This document shows positions 26,901-39,370 of a DNA stretch of 64,000 nucleotides, piece after piece. The position numbers and the translations under genes were made by a program. The notes beneath the pieces were generated by a model that saw nothing but the letters and a program-made list of their open reading frames with translations, had not been told where the DNA came from and did not search any database. Location: the NCBI GenBank assembly GCA_963691815.1, contig OY829650.1, forward strand, positions 9,289,027 through 9,353,026. Reading direction: 5' to 3'. Position 1 is the first letter of the stretch. Each line of letters starts with the position of its first letter. Source of the DNA: Echiichthys vipera (lineage: Eukaryota; Chordata; Actinopteri; Perciformes; Trachinidae).

Positions 26901-29900
26901 TATACAATCTACTTACTATATATAAGTAGCCTATATTACCTTCTATTAAATATACTTGACATATTTACAAGAGGATACAGGATATGGTAAATATATGGTG
27001 CAAGGTTGCTACCCTGTTTTGTCAGTGGTAAAGCCTACTCACCCCATTAACAACTGTCTGCAACAGCCATTGAAGCGCCTTGAGTTTTCAATGGCTTGAC
27101 TTCTCAGCTACACCATACCACTAGCAGGCAATTCACCAAAACCAACAAAACAACTGCCACCAAACATAATGTCTAGAAAAGAATAAAATCCATTTTCTTT
27201 TATGGTTAATCTACTGGCCAACATCTGAAAACATTAACATAGATATCCTTTGAATTAAAGGGTTTAGTGTTGTGGTGAATTTGGTATGTACATTACGTTT
27301 AAAATACATTTTACACTTACTTTCATGGATTAACAGCACCGTTTAAATACATCTGTGAGTAGAATAGAGGTTCAAAGTCAGTGCTCGTTTAACGCTTACA
27401 GTTACTTACCTTGGCTGGTAGCACAGCAGGTTTTATCAATTTAGATGATAATCCATTTGGTTTAGCTGTTTCTTTAATTAGTAGATAATCCACAAGCATA
27501 GACTTTTTGAAGCCACTGTCTGGTATTTTACTTACAGGTCACCTTCTTGGTAAATTAACATTTGGTTTGGCAGTTGCAGTTGTACAGTAGCTTTAAGTTA
27601 AGCTGGGATCACTATTGTTAGATTGTCTAATTAGCTAAAGAAGTATCCCCCACATCACAATGCATGCAGTAGATGGCAGAGATGATGTAAACAAGCACAA
27701 CCTAAACCAAAGACTTAAAGCCAGCAAATATTAGACTTGAATTTGAAAGGTTGTCAAAATAATAGTTGCATGCCCCTGCCCCCACAGTTTCTGCTTATGT
27801 TTGCATTAATCAACTTGACAAGCAAAGGCATGTCTTATTGCTGTGTGTTTCTTTACCCTCTAGTGTTCAGAAATTACCTGATGCAGCTTTAAATATACCT
27901 GGGAAAAAAGCAACCCTTTCACTCTCAATCTTGTTGCTTTTGCCATTCCTATCCCAGTATTCTTCACGTAGGCTCCCGGCAGTAATATGAAAATGTATCA
28001 ATTTGTAATGTGGCATGATGTTAGATTCAATGCAGTAGCCAGCTAACCCCCTTCTTAAGATTAATGACTTTAGACAGGTCCAGAGTGATGAGGGAAACAA
28101 TCTTGCTTTTGAAGTGACACACACACAGCTATGAGTTTCATCCTTGCATGGTTCTTCACTTACAGATGAAGTACACAGGAACATGGATGGTATCTGTAAT
28201 ACCCTTATAATTTTGCTTATTAAATGAGTTATACACGAGAGAGCAGATAATGAAGTCACTCTCCCTCTGTGTGTGTTATTATCTGAGTTTCTGTGTTTGT
28301 TTGTTTGACAGCTGATCTGGCTGCACGTGTATGTTGGTGCATCTGACTGCCTTGTGCATCTATATCAGATGCATAGCAACTCCCAAAACATCAGTATTTG
28401 ATGAGTTTGGGAACAGTCAGTGAAAACGATATGGAGCCATCTTTTTTAAGTGTTTTGAAACCAGCAATTTCAATATGCAGAAAGAAGTTTATTCTCATGC
28501 CACTGCTACAGATTTTCTGTGACTTAAGAGGTATTTGAACTATAAAGTGGTTGGATAAAAACATTTCTTCTGAAAATACTTTTCGTCTGATTTTACCAGT
28601 TCAGTGACATTTTAATTAGTCAGAATACGGTAGTCCCGGGCTTAAAACAGAGGCACATAGTTACATTATAGTTGCTTTCAAAAGAAAGCCTTGCTTCACA
28701 GAAGAGAAATGAGAAGATAAGTATAACTGGTGTATACATTTAACACAGCACAACACATTGTTAATATAGTACCAGTCAAAAGTTTCTCCTTAACTTGAAT
28801 GGGAAAATGTCTCCAAACTTTTTACTGGTACTGTAAGTCAGGTGTCAGTGTATGCTTAAGTTACAAACTTCCCATTTTATGGCTAAACGTGATATTTCAC
28901 TGCCATGGCAACAGTGTGTTATCAAAATGCTATTTTTTCGAGCATGCCTAACCTCTCAAAAATTAATTCAAAGTCTGCAAATAATAATCCTTACAATTTC
29001 AATAGGGTCTTCTCCGACTGAACGCTGTTCTGTGCTCTGGCCCTAAATATCCATAAAGCAATCCATACATTTGTGAGGCTAATCCAAATGCAACAGTGCT
29101 GAGAGCAAGTCCACTGTGAGCTCCCCATGGTCAACCCAGCAGTTCTTTTTCTATATCGAAAATGTTTGGTGTTCTTAGCAGAGATTTCTTTTCTTCAAAA
29201 AGCACAAAGCAAGAGTAAGCCCTCCTTTTAAAGAGATGGCAGGAAAATGCATCTCGACTTTGTGGTTGACCACACTGTGCCCCGTTACCCACGCAATTTG
29301 TTCAAGTCACTGACTTTGTTCTGCCCCGCACTGGTTAACATAGTCTCCGGGAGCCCTCCCCTGAGCGTTTTGGGGAGAGTGAAAGCTACTGAGCGCTACC
29401 AACCGATTCCAGATGGCTTCCACAATGTAGGGCTCAGAGGATGAGCACTGAAAAGAAGATTGATTTCCTTTGTGGAGTATGACAAGCCATGCACTAGACC
29501 GCAGCTCTCCAGACACACAAAAGAGGCTCAAAAAACATATTTCAACTTTTTTATTTTTTTATATCAATCCGCTTTGCAGTAAAACTACTGGCTAGAATGA
29601 TCTGAGGGTTTGCCTGTGGTCCCCCTAGGGACAGTATGTGTTTTCATGACTTTGCTGCTGTTTTGTTGTTGATTTTCAGTTTTACACCTTTTTCATCAAA
29701 GCATATCTGGTGAACCATGCCATCTCTCTGTAAATCATTTAAACAGTTTAGAATCCCAACTTGAATTTCAGCTATTGAAGATACAATCCAATATTTGACT
29801 CTAAATTTTGTTGCTTTGTCCACCCAAAATCGAAATAGTTGGAGATTATGTCTATTGATTATGAAAATTTACATCCAAGGTTCAAACATGGTAATCCATC

Positions 29901-30004
29901 AGACCAATCATATGGTATGGATTTAGAGTCCTAAAAGATTTTATCCACATAATTGCCTGCCCCGTTACTTTCATCTGTACTCAATTGTGCTACTCTCTTT
30001 GCAG
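23964..30004 (+). other. kirrel3: kirrel3 intron C-D (inside Ig2)
   Basis: Phase-0 GT-AG intron of 6.0 kb. The one clear structure is a 71-bp inverted-repeat element at 28765-28835. The rest is AT-rich with homopolymer T runs (24293-24305, 25850-25861) and no recognised exon or RNA. Confidence 0.85.
28765..28835. mobile_element. 71-bp inverted-repeat miniature element (Tc1/mariner-type ends)
   Basis: The left arm tatagtaccagtcaaaagtt (with one more t, 28765-28785) and the reverse complement of the right arm at 28815-28835 agree at 19 of 21 positions, around a 29-base centre. The arms resemble the taccagtcaaaagtttggac ends of Tc1/mariner-type elements in fish. The element looks like a minimal end-to-end deletion derivative. 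Confidence 0.8.
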
Positions 30005-30155
30005 ACCTTGCTCCGGGATGGCAGGAGAGAAAGCACTGTTAGCACGCTCTACCTATCTCCTTCCAACATCGAGACAGGACAGCAGATCATCTGTAAGGCC
30101 TCCAACAAGGCAGTCCCCAACGGCAAGGAGACCAGTGTCACAATTGACATCCAGC
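30005..30155 (+). CDS. kirrel3: kirrel3 exon D: C-terminal half of Ig2
   Basis: Encodes residues 153-202 plus the first base of codon 203 (phase 0 in, phase 1 out). It reads TLLRDGRRESTVSTLYLSPS, then the F-strand QQIICKASNKAVPNGKETS ending TIDIQ. C182 pairs with C125 to close Ig2. The acceptor is ...tctttgcag and the donor CAGC/gtaagc. TLLRDG and KETSVTIDIQ are shared with KIRREL3 orthologues. Confidence 0.97.
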
Positions 30156-32489
30156 GTAAGCATACCACCTCTCCAACTCTCTCTTTATTGTTTTCAGTGT
30201 CTCCCCTCTTACCATTCAGTTTTTTGTATCCATGGATAGTGATCAGGGCAGATGGGGGAAAGAAGTCTACGTATGACATGCATAGCTTAGTCTTGAGATA
30301 TTTCTTACACATAGAGGCATGAAACTGACAGGCATACGTGACTAACACTCTGTAAACATCTAGGATTCACTTTAGGCTCTGATGGATATTAATAATTGGT
30401 TTCCATTTTGCTTTTACACCATGTAGATGGGTGGATGGATTGATGATGCATCTCCTTTTTTTGATAAAATATCAAAGGAGCTGTCCATCTAAAATGAATG
30501 GGATTGTCTTTTTTGGTCCAACTACCTGCCTGCTGTGGTGCTATGCACACTGTCTCCACCTTTTTTATTTCCTTGCTCTTTCCATCAATCTTTTTGATGA
30601 GAGCATGCACAATTCCCCTCTAAAATAGGAAAAGTAAGCCCAGCGTGTAAAACACATTCAGCCTCAATTGTCAGGGAATCTTATTTCGATCAAGAATCGT
30701 TCACAGTAAGAGAGGGGCTTTGAACAAAGCGATTTTGCATCACTCACGGCCCCTTCAACACCATTAAGTATGACTAATAAAGCAGAAAATGCTATTTAGA
30801 GAGGCAATATGACTGACGGCTCCATTCTTTTCATTATGTGCACCACAAGAGGCAAGAATGGCAAGTGCGGGCACGTCATGATCAGGCCAACTCAGGCGCG
30901 GGAGTAAAAGTGATTAACAGTTGTTAGTGTTTGCAACCCTTGCAGTTTGTCCTCGTCATTTTTTGTCATGCAGTCAGAGAGGGAAGTCTGCCCACATGAA
31001 AACTGATTTGTCACCATGTATAATGATGTGTCTGTGATAAATGCTCACCATCATAGCATCGTCTTTGCTTCTGAATGTGTGATTTAACCCTGAAAAATGA
31101 GTGCAGCAGATTTCTAATTAGCATTCCAAAATGTGCTCTTTACACAATTAAAGCTCCCGACAGCATTTTTCACAGTGCAAGATCAAACTGAGCGACAGCA
31201 GAGACTAATTGTCGAGATTCAAATTGTCTCCCACAAGGCTTAGCCTCTTGTTTCCCTCCCTCCTTCTCACTCCCCCACCCCTTTCCTCTGACTTGACAGG
31301 TAAAGTGTTCAGCACAGTACAGCAATGCCTCCGGAGTTTGTGCTAAGAACCACTTTCAAATTAAGCTTCTTCTGAAATGAAACGTGCTGTAATTGCACTT
31401 TGATTCAGCCATGTTGGGCATGTATTTGCTTGATTCCAGTGCTGCCTAATTCGATTAAAAGGTTGTTGGCAAGAAAACAGCATCAGAAAAGACACAAGTG
31501 AAAATTCAAAACATACAGGTATCAGTTCGCTGACAACCCCCTTGACCTTTTGAAGGGGTATACTGACCACTGTATCGGTTAACAAAAAATAGTGCCAAAT
31601 TGCCTTTTCTAAATATGAAAATAAGATTTTCATTATCTTTTCCAAATACATAACAAGTGCAGATGTACACAACACGCTTTGAGCAAAACACTGAACTGTA
31701 AAGCTAGCACTAAATGCACGTCTACTGAGACATCCTTATGTATTCAGATTTCAATTGCATTTTAAGAGTTGTGTGCCTTAAAGGTTTTCAGAGCTGAGTT
31801 TCCTGTGATTATTTACATGTATGTCCAATTTAGTTCTAGAGTGAGTTTACTATATTAATACTGTGAGAACGGGATATTGGTGAGTTGGAAATCTGGAAGC
31901 ACTTAAATATTAATGCACTGTGAATTGCAAAAAAGAAAACTAGTGAGACGCACACAGTCTTTTTTTGACAATAAAAACAGGTGATGGATGAATAAATGAT
32001 GCTACACTGGCAGACGGAAGAGTAGCAGATGAAACTTGACCTTGTTCTCTTTAAGGACCAAACACCACATACGTCTAGATGGGTCTGGCCTATGATTGCT
32101 CTTCCACAGAAGGCGGTGTGGTAGGACAACAGAGTGGTAAATATTGATGGGAAGCTGCTGTTGTCAGACAGACGAGGCAGCACACAAAAGCTGTGTCCTA
32201 ATTCAGAGGACAAATCCTTCAAAGGATGCAGCCACCAAAGTGAGTTCTTAAAAGTTCTTAAGGCCAGACTGAACCAAATTAGACGATTCAATAATTTCCG
32301 AGTGTATCTCCAGGAAATTGTCCACAAATGTCCTCCAAATTTAGACATCGTAAGGGTTGGACATAAATTTTCAAAATGGATCAGACTCTGTCGGCCTGTT
32401 ATGTTATGGTCAGAACCCCTAGGCATTACTTTTTAATACTCCAGGTACCCTTTGGCATCATTGTTAAACATGCAGGGTAGAACTGGGTT

Positions 32490-32632
32490 TTAGAGTCAAA
32501 ACTACTTGGTTAGTTTTGGGTTGAAATAAGTACTTTCTAATTACTTTGTTAGGCGTAGGCAACAAAACTACTTGGTTAGGTTAAGGAAAGGATCATGATT
32601 TAAGTTAAAGTAAGTATGTTTGTGATGTTACT
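32490..32632. repeat. Two-unit degenerate tandem repeat
   Basis: The string aaaactacttggttag occurs at about 32498 and again at about 32566. Each copy is followed by a gggttgaaataagta- or aagttaaagtaagta-like tail. It resembles a repeat I have seen in other fish sequence but cannot name. Confidence 0.6.
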
Positions 32633-33960
32633 TATGTAGCCTACATGCATTAGAATAAGTCGACAGAGTTTTGCTTTCACACAGCACAGATATCATCGGA
32701 GCGTACACTGAAAGAACAACACACAACATGATGAGCCAGGATCAGATGAGAGAAACGACTGGACACATGCATGCCAAACACACCAAAATATGCTTTCCCT
32801 CAAATCTTCACCCAACCAAATATTCCATTGCCCTGATAACGCCAAAGCCAAAATATTGGCATGGTGATCCTGTTTTATGTTTTATATGTCTCCTTGGAAG
32901 ATTTGATTTTATTATAGTCATACTTTCATACTATTTAAAACTTTATTTAAAAAAAAAACAAGACATCCAGAATACAAAAAGACATGACCCTGTACTGCCA
33001 TAGAGAGTACAATAGGTTCATAAATTCCACAAAATTAAATGTTGCAACATAACTGGTGCTCAAAAACCTACATGTTAATCTATTTGTTACTTATTCATTT
33101 GTAATAATACAATCATGAAGACATATCATATTCACATATAATTGTGCAGGTAGATTTAGACACAACTGTCAGATGGAAAAAAGGCCAAACAGGAGAGGTC
33201 ACATAAAGCCCTGCGGGTTGCAATGCATGTTTGAAAAGGGCTTTAGACTTAATTTTCACATAAGGCAACATCCCAAGCTTCCGTATGTGGATAGTTTAGT
33301 CATAATGCTTGCAAATAAGAAAATACATGGTTGCCAATTAAAAAGGGGAATTTCCGTTGTTGAGACAAGAATGAAAAAGTAATAATAAAAGTTTTCTCAT
33401 TATCTTTGACAGAGATTGTAGCCAGAACTATATGATTAAGTTGTCGACACATGTAAAAATAATCATAATTGCTTGCCATGTTTAGTTCAGATAATAAACT
33501 CCCTTTCATGTTCCTTTGCATATCATGAACTCATGTGTTTGACATGTGGTGCTGCAACGTGCACCAGTCATGTAGCCTTCACAAAGATGGAGGGATCAGT
33601 GTCTCTGGTGAATAGTTGCTATTTGTCTAAGTGGGACCCTGGGGAGGTCTGGGTACAGTCAGTCACTGAGGCTAGAGTGCACACTACAACCACTTCTGTC
33701 CTTCCAAGATCTCATTGAGTTATAATTTGTCGGCCTGAAAGTCCCTTTGATCTTTGGGTCCCATTCCGGTCAGAGCCATGAGGGAAAAAGTGGAAAGTAC
33801 ACTTAGGTTCACTTGTCTAAATTCAGTTTTTCTTCCTAAAACTTGGAAAAGATTTCAAAGCATTTTGTCTTGAGAGCAACATTTGTGTTGATTGCAATGG
33901 ACAATCATACAAACTTTGCCTTCAAACTATTTTATTTCCCTTTTTGTAATTTGGTAAAAT

Positions 33961-34194
33961 TGACTTGTACTCATATAGCGCTTTCTAGTCTTCTGACTAC
34001 TCAAGTTCACTACTACACTATTCGTCACGTTCACCCCTTCACACAGACATTCACCCTGATGGCAGTGGACATCTGCATACCATCTAACCATTCACACCAC
34101 ATTCACAGCATGGGGAGCAATTGGGGGTTCAGTGTCTTGCCAAAGGACATGCAGATTGGAACTGCCCATCTCGCGAATGGGCCACAGCTGCCCC
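33961..34194 (-). mobile_element. tRNA-derived SINE-like element (minus strand)
   Basis: Read on the minus strand it begins ggggcagctgtggccca (34178-34194), the tRNA-like head of a SINE family well known from percomorph fishes (AFC-like). A body follows with the complements of ggttcagtgtcttgccaaag (near 34126-34145) and catatagcgctttctag (near 33973-33989). The tRNA-like region is shortened, so the internal promoter is probably broken. The family name is from memory. Confidence 0.75.
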
Positions 34195-34388
34195 ATATTT
34201 GCAATTAATACAGGAAATTATTAGTTGACAGCTATCAAATAAAGGGTCAATGCCTTGCTGGCATTATATGAGATTCTGTGACACTGTATTGAATATTGAG
34301 ATTAACTTAATATTGGTGCTCTACTTTATCTCTCTAAGACAGCAAATAAATAAATGTTCCAAAATGATTGTGTATTCCCCGCAACTAT

Positions 34389-34410
34389 GGATACTGAGTA
34401 TTCAGTATCC
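34389..34410. repeat. Small perfect palindrome
   Basis: ggatactga (34389-34397) and tcagtatcc (34402-34410) are exact reverse complements around the four bases gtat. No function can be assigned. Confidence 0.85.
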
Positions 34411-37400
34411 GACTGGAAGTCTCTTATGTGTACGTCTCAATACTTAGAATTAATAGTCTCATCTATGTACTTGAGTTTTCTCATTGATTGTATTAGAGAG
34501 ATAGTATTAATGGCAACAAAGGTAATTAAATTGTTCTCAGTCTGTCTGCCCTTCTCAACATTTCCAATTTCACTCACTTCTAAGCCTAGATGTTCTTTTT
34601 TCCCCTCTCTGCTTCATGCTTATAGCAATCCCAATGTGAGTAATCTAAACACAAAATCCAATGCATTTTACAGTGGTATTTTATTTTATCATCCCTTTAA
34701 TGCTCGTGATTTACATCCACATCAGCATTTTCATTCCCTCAGAAGTTCATACAGAGTTATCTGACCAAGGGTTAGACAAATTAGCATCTAAATACAGTAT
34801 GTATAGGAGATGTGGCCAAACTGAGAGAGATTTAGAGCCAACAGAGGTGATTCCGAACCCCGGGTAGACTGCTGACTTCAGTTGTCCGTACCAGTCCATT
34901 AGCAGACTGTAATTATTTGATAGCAGAGGGGTGGCTACCCCCTGATGCTGTTTTCTCAAGCAGCATGTCTTAAGTTGCATTATGCCCTTTGACTTTAATC
35001 ACTACACACTGCTACCCCCGGACATCAAACCACCGCAGTGAAATAAGATTCCGGTGCCACAGTTTCATCCCACTCATCACACACAACTTAAATTATTCCT
35101 CAAATATTTTCAAGTCCAGCTGCAAATCTGCAGAGCATTGCCCCACATAGAAACATACTTTCAAACGCCTAGTGGGAAATTAATGCACTAGAGACGAGCA
35201 AAGCCAAGGTTCTCCATGTGTTTGCATTGCAAACAAGCTGAGCCATGTGGGGGGAAAATGAATGCCATTTGTTGAGACTAATTAATAAAGAACATGCAGA
35301 TGTGCAATTGGAAGGATTTGTTTTTGGTAGCAACTACATGCTCTCCCTGCTTAATCAAGTAGATAATGGCAAATTCAACCAAAGGCAGAGGACAGAATTG
35401 GAAAATGAGAGGAAAAGAGTGCAAGGATAAGCAGGCAAAAATGTTTCAAATGTTCTGCACATTAGATTAAGCTCTAATTGTCTTGCAATACTGATATCAC
35501 ACTTACAATGCCCTGAAGATCTATCTGATGCTCGTAACAAAGCTTACTATATTTTCATTGGATCAGTAACAGAATTATTACAGTTGTGCTACAAGGAATG
35601 CAGCACTCCTCATTTGAACTGCTGTATGAATAGCAGAACATCTGCCTTCATTAAACTGAGCAAATTCTTTGCTGTTCCACAGTGGAATATCCCATAATCA
35701 ATATGCTGGACCTCAGATTCATCGTTCGTCTTCTCCCCTAATGTATTCCAATCAGCCAGCCATATGACAGTGTGCCCATATTGCTAAGACTATACGCCAC
35801 AAGCAGCTGGCCCACTAACAGCCTCCACATCCTTCAGAGGCAGCAGACATTCCTGGAGTTTGAGGCTAGTCCTACTGGAGAACAGCTGCCTACAGTGACC
35901 CGGAGAGATTGGAAATTGAGCTTTAAGAAAAGGAAAAACAATTTATGTTGGCACTATCTCCACGAAACAGAGAGAGGTTGGATGATTGTTCCAAAAACAC
36001 CATCTGGTCTTCACTTTGAACTAACCGATCAAAAGCTGTCGGCCAACTATAACACTACCACCCCCCCATTCATCCTGTTGTTTTCACTGGAGCTCCGATC
36101 AGTCCTACTTTCTTCATTTCCCTCTATTCATCCATCCCTCCTTCACTCTATCTCTTGCTACTACTCTCTTGATGAATCAGAGGCATTAACAATATTGCAT
36201 ATTGATGTGCCGTTGCATGATGCCTCAAATGCACTTGCTCAGAAACTTATATATTTTACATCAAAGTGGCAAATGTACTTCTTTATTAAGTATATGCCTG
36301 TCATATCTAAAGGGTCAAAGATTAGAGAAGTGACAGTCCCTAATTTACACCCAAGGCCTTTCCTGGCAGACTTTGGACTGCTGTTGCTCCCATGCCTGTC
36401 TTTGTTGATGGTTCTTTAGGGAGACAAATCAAAAACAAACAAATTGCTCATCTGGCTTAGAAATGTAAAGTCATCATGACATTACCCCTTGCTGAGTGGG
36501 ACTGAGGTCTTTTTGGGAGAATTGATAAGAATATTAATTAGAAACTGGACTAGCAGCGTGAAGACCAGAGAAAATGGTTAGTATGATTGAAAGTGAAAAC
36601 TACAGTATAGGAACACTTTAACTGAGAACGGCTTGTGAATTAGCTTCCGCAATTAGCTTCAACCCATATGCTGTGTCTATTACCCCAGACACCACCTCCC
36701 TATCTCCCTTGCTCTCTTGCTTCTCTCTGTACTCTCCAGCTTTCTGTTGGATTTTATTACCACTTCCACTACTTCCACATCTGTCATATTGCCCCTGAGG
36801 TTCCCTCTACCCACATTTTTGTCCACACAATTAACTGCTTGCGATGCTGTAAACACCTACTGGGCAGCCAGCGCTGCTGCTCAAGGCATTGATAGGTTGT
36901 CTGTTTTATTGTGACACCTACATGCCCTTTCATATGCACACATACACCTCTTAAACACATGCCTACACATGCAAATACAAAGAGACACACAGATGGCTTC
37001 TCAGTACCTGGAGAGAGTATCTGGTTCATTGTGGCCATCAGTCCTCCAGGATTTACAGTGTTGTTGTTTTCTTCACTGGCCTGGGGAAACTGGCACAGGT
37101 GGAGCTCATGGTTTTGGAAGTGGTAGGATGGTTGGTGGGGGTGGGGGGCAACTGTCTCAGAGGGAAATAAGTCTCCTGATGGGGAATTTGGTGTGTGAGT
37201 AGGGAGGAATACAGCACCTGGACCACCCCCCTCTCTGGGGCTTTGTGGCAGCTGAGCCAGCCCAGAGCATCTGCACAGCCACAGGGTAAAAAAGCAGTTT
37301 CCTACACTTCATGCCCACACACACAAACACAGAATCACTCTCCATAACTATAAACTGTTGTTTGGCGTCATTACAGTGGTGTTTGAGTGCTTCTTTAATT

Positions 37401-37647
37401 CTGTGTGGATCTCTGTGCCACCGCTGCTATTCATCCACTTCCAAACAGTCCCTAGTTAGTACATTAGTCTTATTGAAGACAGAGCACATAGATGTAGATC
37501 ACCTTTGAAACAGATGGCTGTACCAGGATCAAACACAGAACAAGCTCTTTCCCTATGTGACTAAAGCTGCCCATGATGCCACTGTTACTGGTTATGGTTG
37601 AGTCTGTAAAAGTAACAGTTATCTATATTTTTTCAGTTCAATTTATG

Positions 37648-38000
37648 CATGGTTGTGGTGTGGTGGTTAGCACTGTCGCCTCACAGCAAGAGGCTTCCTG
37701 GTTTGAATCCCAGCTGGGGCTGGGGAGTTTGCATGTTCCCCCCATGTCCGCATGGTTTTCTCTGGGTTCTCCGGCTTCCTCCCACAGTCCAAAAACTTGC
37801 ACGTGTTAAGGTTAATTGATTACTCTAAATTGGCCGTAAGTGTGAATGGTTGTCCGTCTCTGTTTGTCTCTATGTGCCCTGCAATTGACTGGCATCCTGT
37901 CCAGGGTGTACCCTGCCTTACCTTCGATGTCAGCTGGGATCGGCTCCAGCCCCCCCGCAACCCTGATAGGGACAAGCAGTTGAAGATGGATGGATGGAGA
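37648..38000 (+). mobile_element. tRNA-derived SINE-like element (plus strand), near full length
   Basis: About 350 bp. The head has a box A-like ttagcactgtcgcc (about 37667-37680) and a box B-like ggtttgaatcc (37700-37710), the spacing of a tRNA-type Pol III promoter. The body has ttgcatgttccccccatgtc, cctcccacagtccaaaaact, a run near 37885-37965 with ctggcatcctgtccagggtg and tcagctgggatcggctccag, and a gatggatggatgg tail. This layout matches a very abundant teleost repeat. The box B has a T in place of the usual C, and no intact tRNA fold is expected. Confidence 0.85.
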
Positions 38001-39264
38001 ATCATTAATGCAGTTTAGGAAGAGTCAAATATGAATGGAAATTCCCGATTCACACAGTTTCAGATTAGATTGTACAAATTATTTATCTGTTTAGTGTGTT
38101 AAATATGTTATTTGACATTGAAACAAAAAGTTAAAATTAGAAAGAAAAATATGATGCCATGCTGTTTGGTTTTCTTAACAATTTATGACAATAATTGTTT
38201 ATAATTGGGAAGCACCATTGATCTGCACACGACACCCACACTGCCATGACACTGAGCTGGATTAGAATCAGCAACAATGTTTCTTTGAACAAGTGGTTAG
38301 GTGCATTTGATCAATTTCCCCTTGCTACATTTGTAAGCTCTTCACAAAATAAACCCAGCCTCCTTTTAGAAACCCTGACAAATAGCTTTAACTGTTTAAA
38401 ATTCATTCTCTGAGTCTGGGAGTAAATAGCTGTTTGTTTCACACGGGGATAGGATTGATATGGAAATTAGCATGTATCTTCAAAAAGAAACCCACCTTTT
38501 GCAGTTAGGATGAATTATGTTTATTAAATTTGCATAATCTGTACCTTTGTTATTCTAAGAACTGTTTTAATTGTACTGTATCACAGGTTGCTCATTGTTT
38601 TAATTGCATTGGATTGCACTCTGGATTATTCATTGTTTTCAAATTGCCATTTACTGAAACTAATTATCAAGTCAAGTTTGCCTTTGATTCGCTACTTAAA
38701 ATATTTCTAATGAATGTATGAGAATAAAAATAGCATGTTCTCTCCAACACCTGAAATAAAGTACAGTGCTATTTAGCAGCTGGGTCTAGACATCCTAGGT
38801 AAATGGCAGAAAGATAACAAATAGGGCTTCAAATTATTCAGGAGTAATTGCCTATTATTTGGGTGAAAATACTGCCACAAACTGTGATAAGTTGTCACAA
38901 CTGGTCCTAATGCTGCCACAGGGTAGTGTAAGATACTACTAATAAGAAATACTTTTTCCTTGTGCTTTTGTGTGGTATGGCTACATGAAGGCTGCCAAAT
39001 CAGCTTTGGGTGAAAGAAAAAACATTTGGAAAATCTCCCTGAATAACATACTTTAGATAAATAAATGTTGCATTTCAGTGTGTTTGGCTGTTTTCCTTTG
39101 AGGTAGCATGTTTTAGAAACTATTTATGTGGTGTCTTTTGTCTGATACATATTTCTTTCTGAGTGTTATTTAGATACATGTGTCTGTCTCTTGCATGCAG
39201 TTTAATACATGATGTGTGAGGAGGCTGGCAGTTCTATAATTGATTGTCTTTGTGTCTTTTTTAG

Positions 39265-39370
39265 ATCTCCCGCTTGTCAATCTCTCAGTGGAGCCTCAGC
39301 CTGTTCTGGAGGGCAACCATGTTAAATTCCACTGCTCTGCAAAGGCCAACCCTCCTGTCACACTCTACAG
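39265..39370 (+). CDS. kirrel3: kirrel3 exon E: N-terminal half of Ig3
   Basis: Encodes residues 204-237 plus split codons (phase 1 in, phase 2 out). It reads LPLVNLSVEPQPVLEGNHVK, then FHCSAKANPPVTLY. C226 is the B-strand cysteine and N208 in NLS a predicted N-glycosylation site. The acceptor is ...ttttttag and the donor CAG/gtgaaa. The core tryptophan lies in the next exon. This is the only phase-2 exit among the exons seen. Confidence 0.96.

Larger units (their letters stand above)
30156..39264 (+). other. kirrel3: kirrel3 intron D-E (Ig2/Ig3 boundary)
   Basis: Phase-1 intron of 9.1 kb. It holds a two-unit repeat (32490-32632), a minus-strand SINE-like element (33961-34194), a small palindrome (34389-34410) and a plus-strand SINE-like element (37648-38000). 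Two long but unsupported open frames (31836-32426 minus, 35772-36419 plus) occur here and are not annotated as genes. Confidence 0.85.

Noticed and set aside
31836..32426. 196-codon minus-strand frame as a nested gene
   Set aside because: No recognisable domain, no evidence of splicing or start context, and it lies in likely repeat-derived intron. It is kept only as an observation.
37660..37720. Functional tRNA gene
   Set aside because: Box A/B-like sequence is present, but it belongs to a SINE-like head; no complete cloverleaf with paired acceptor stem is apparent.
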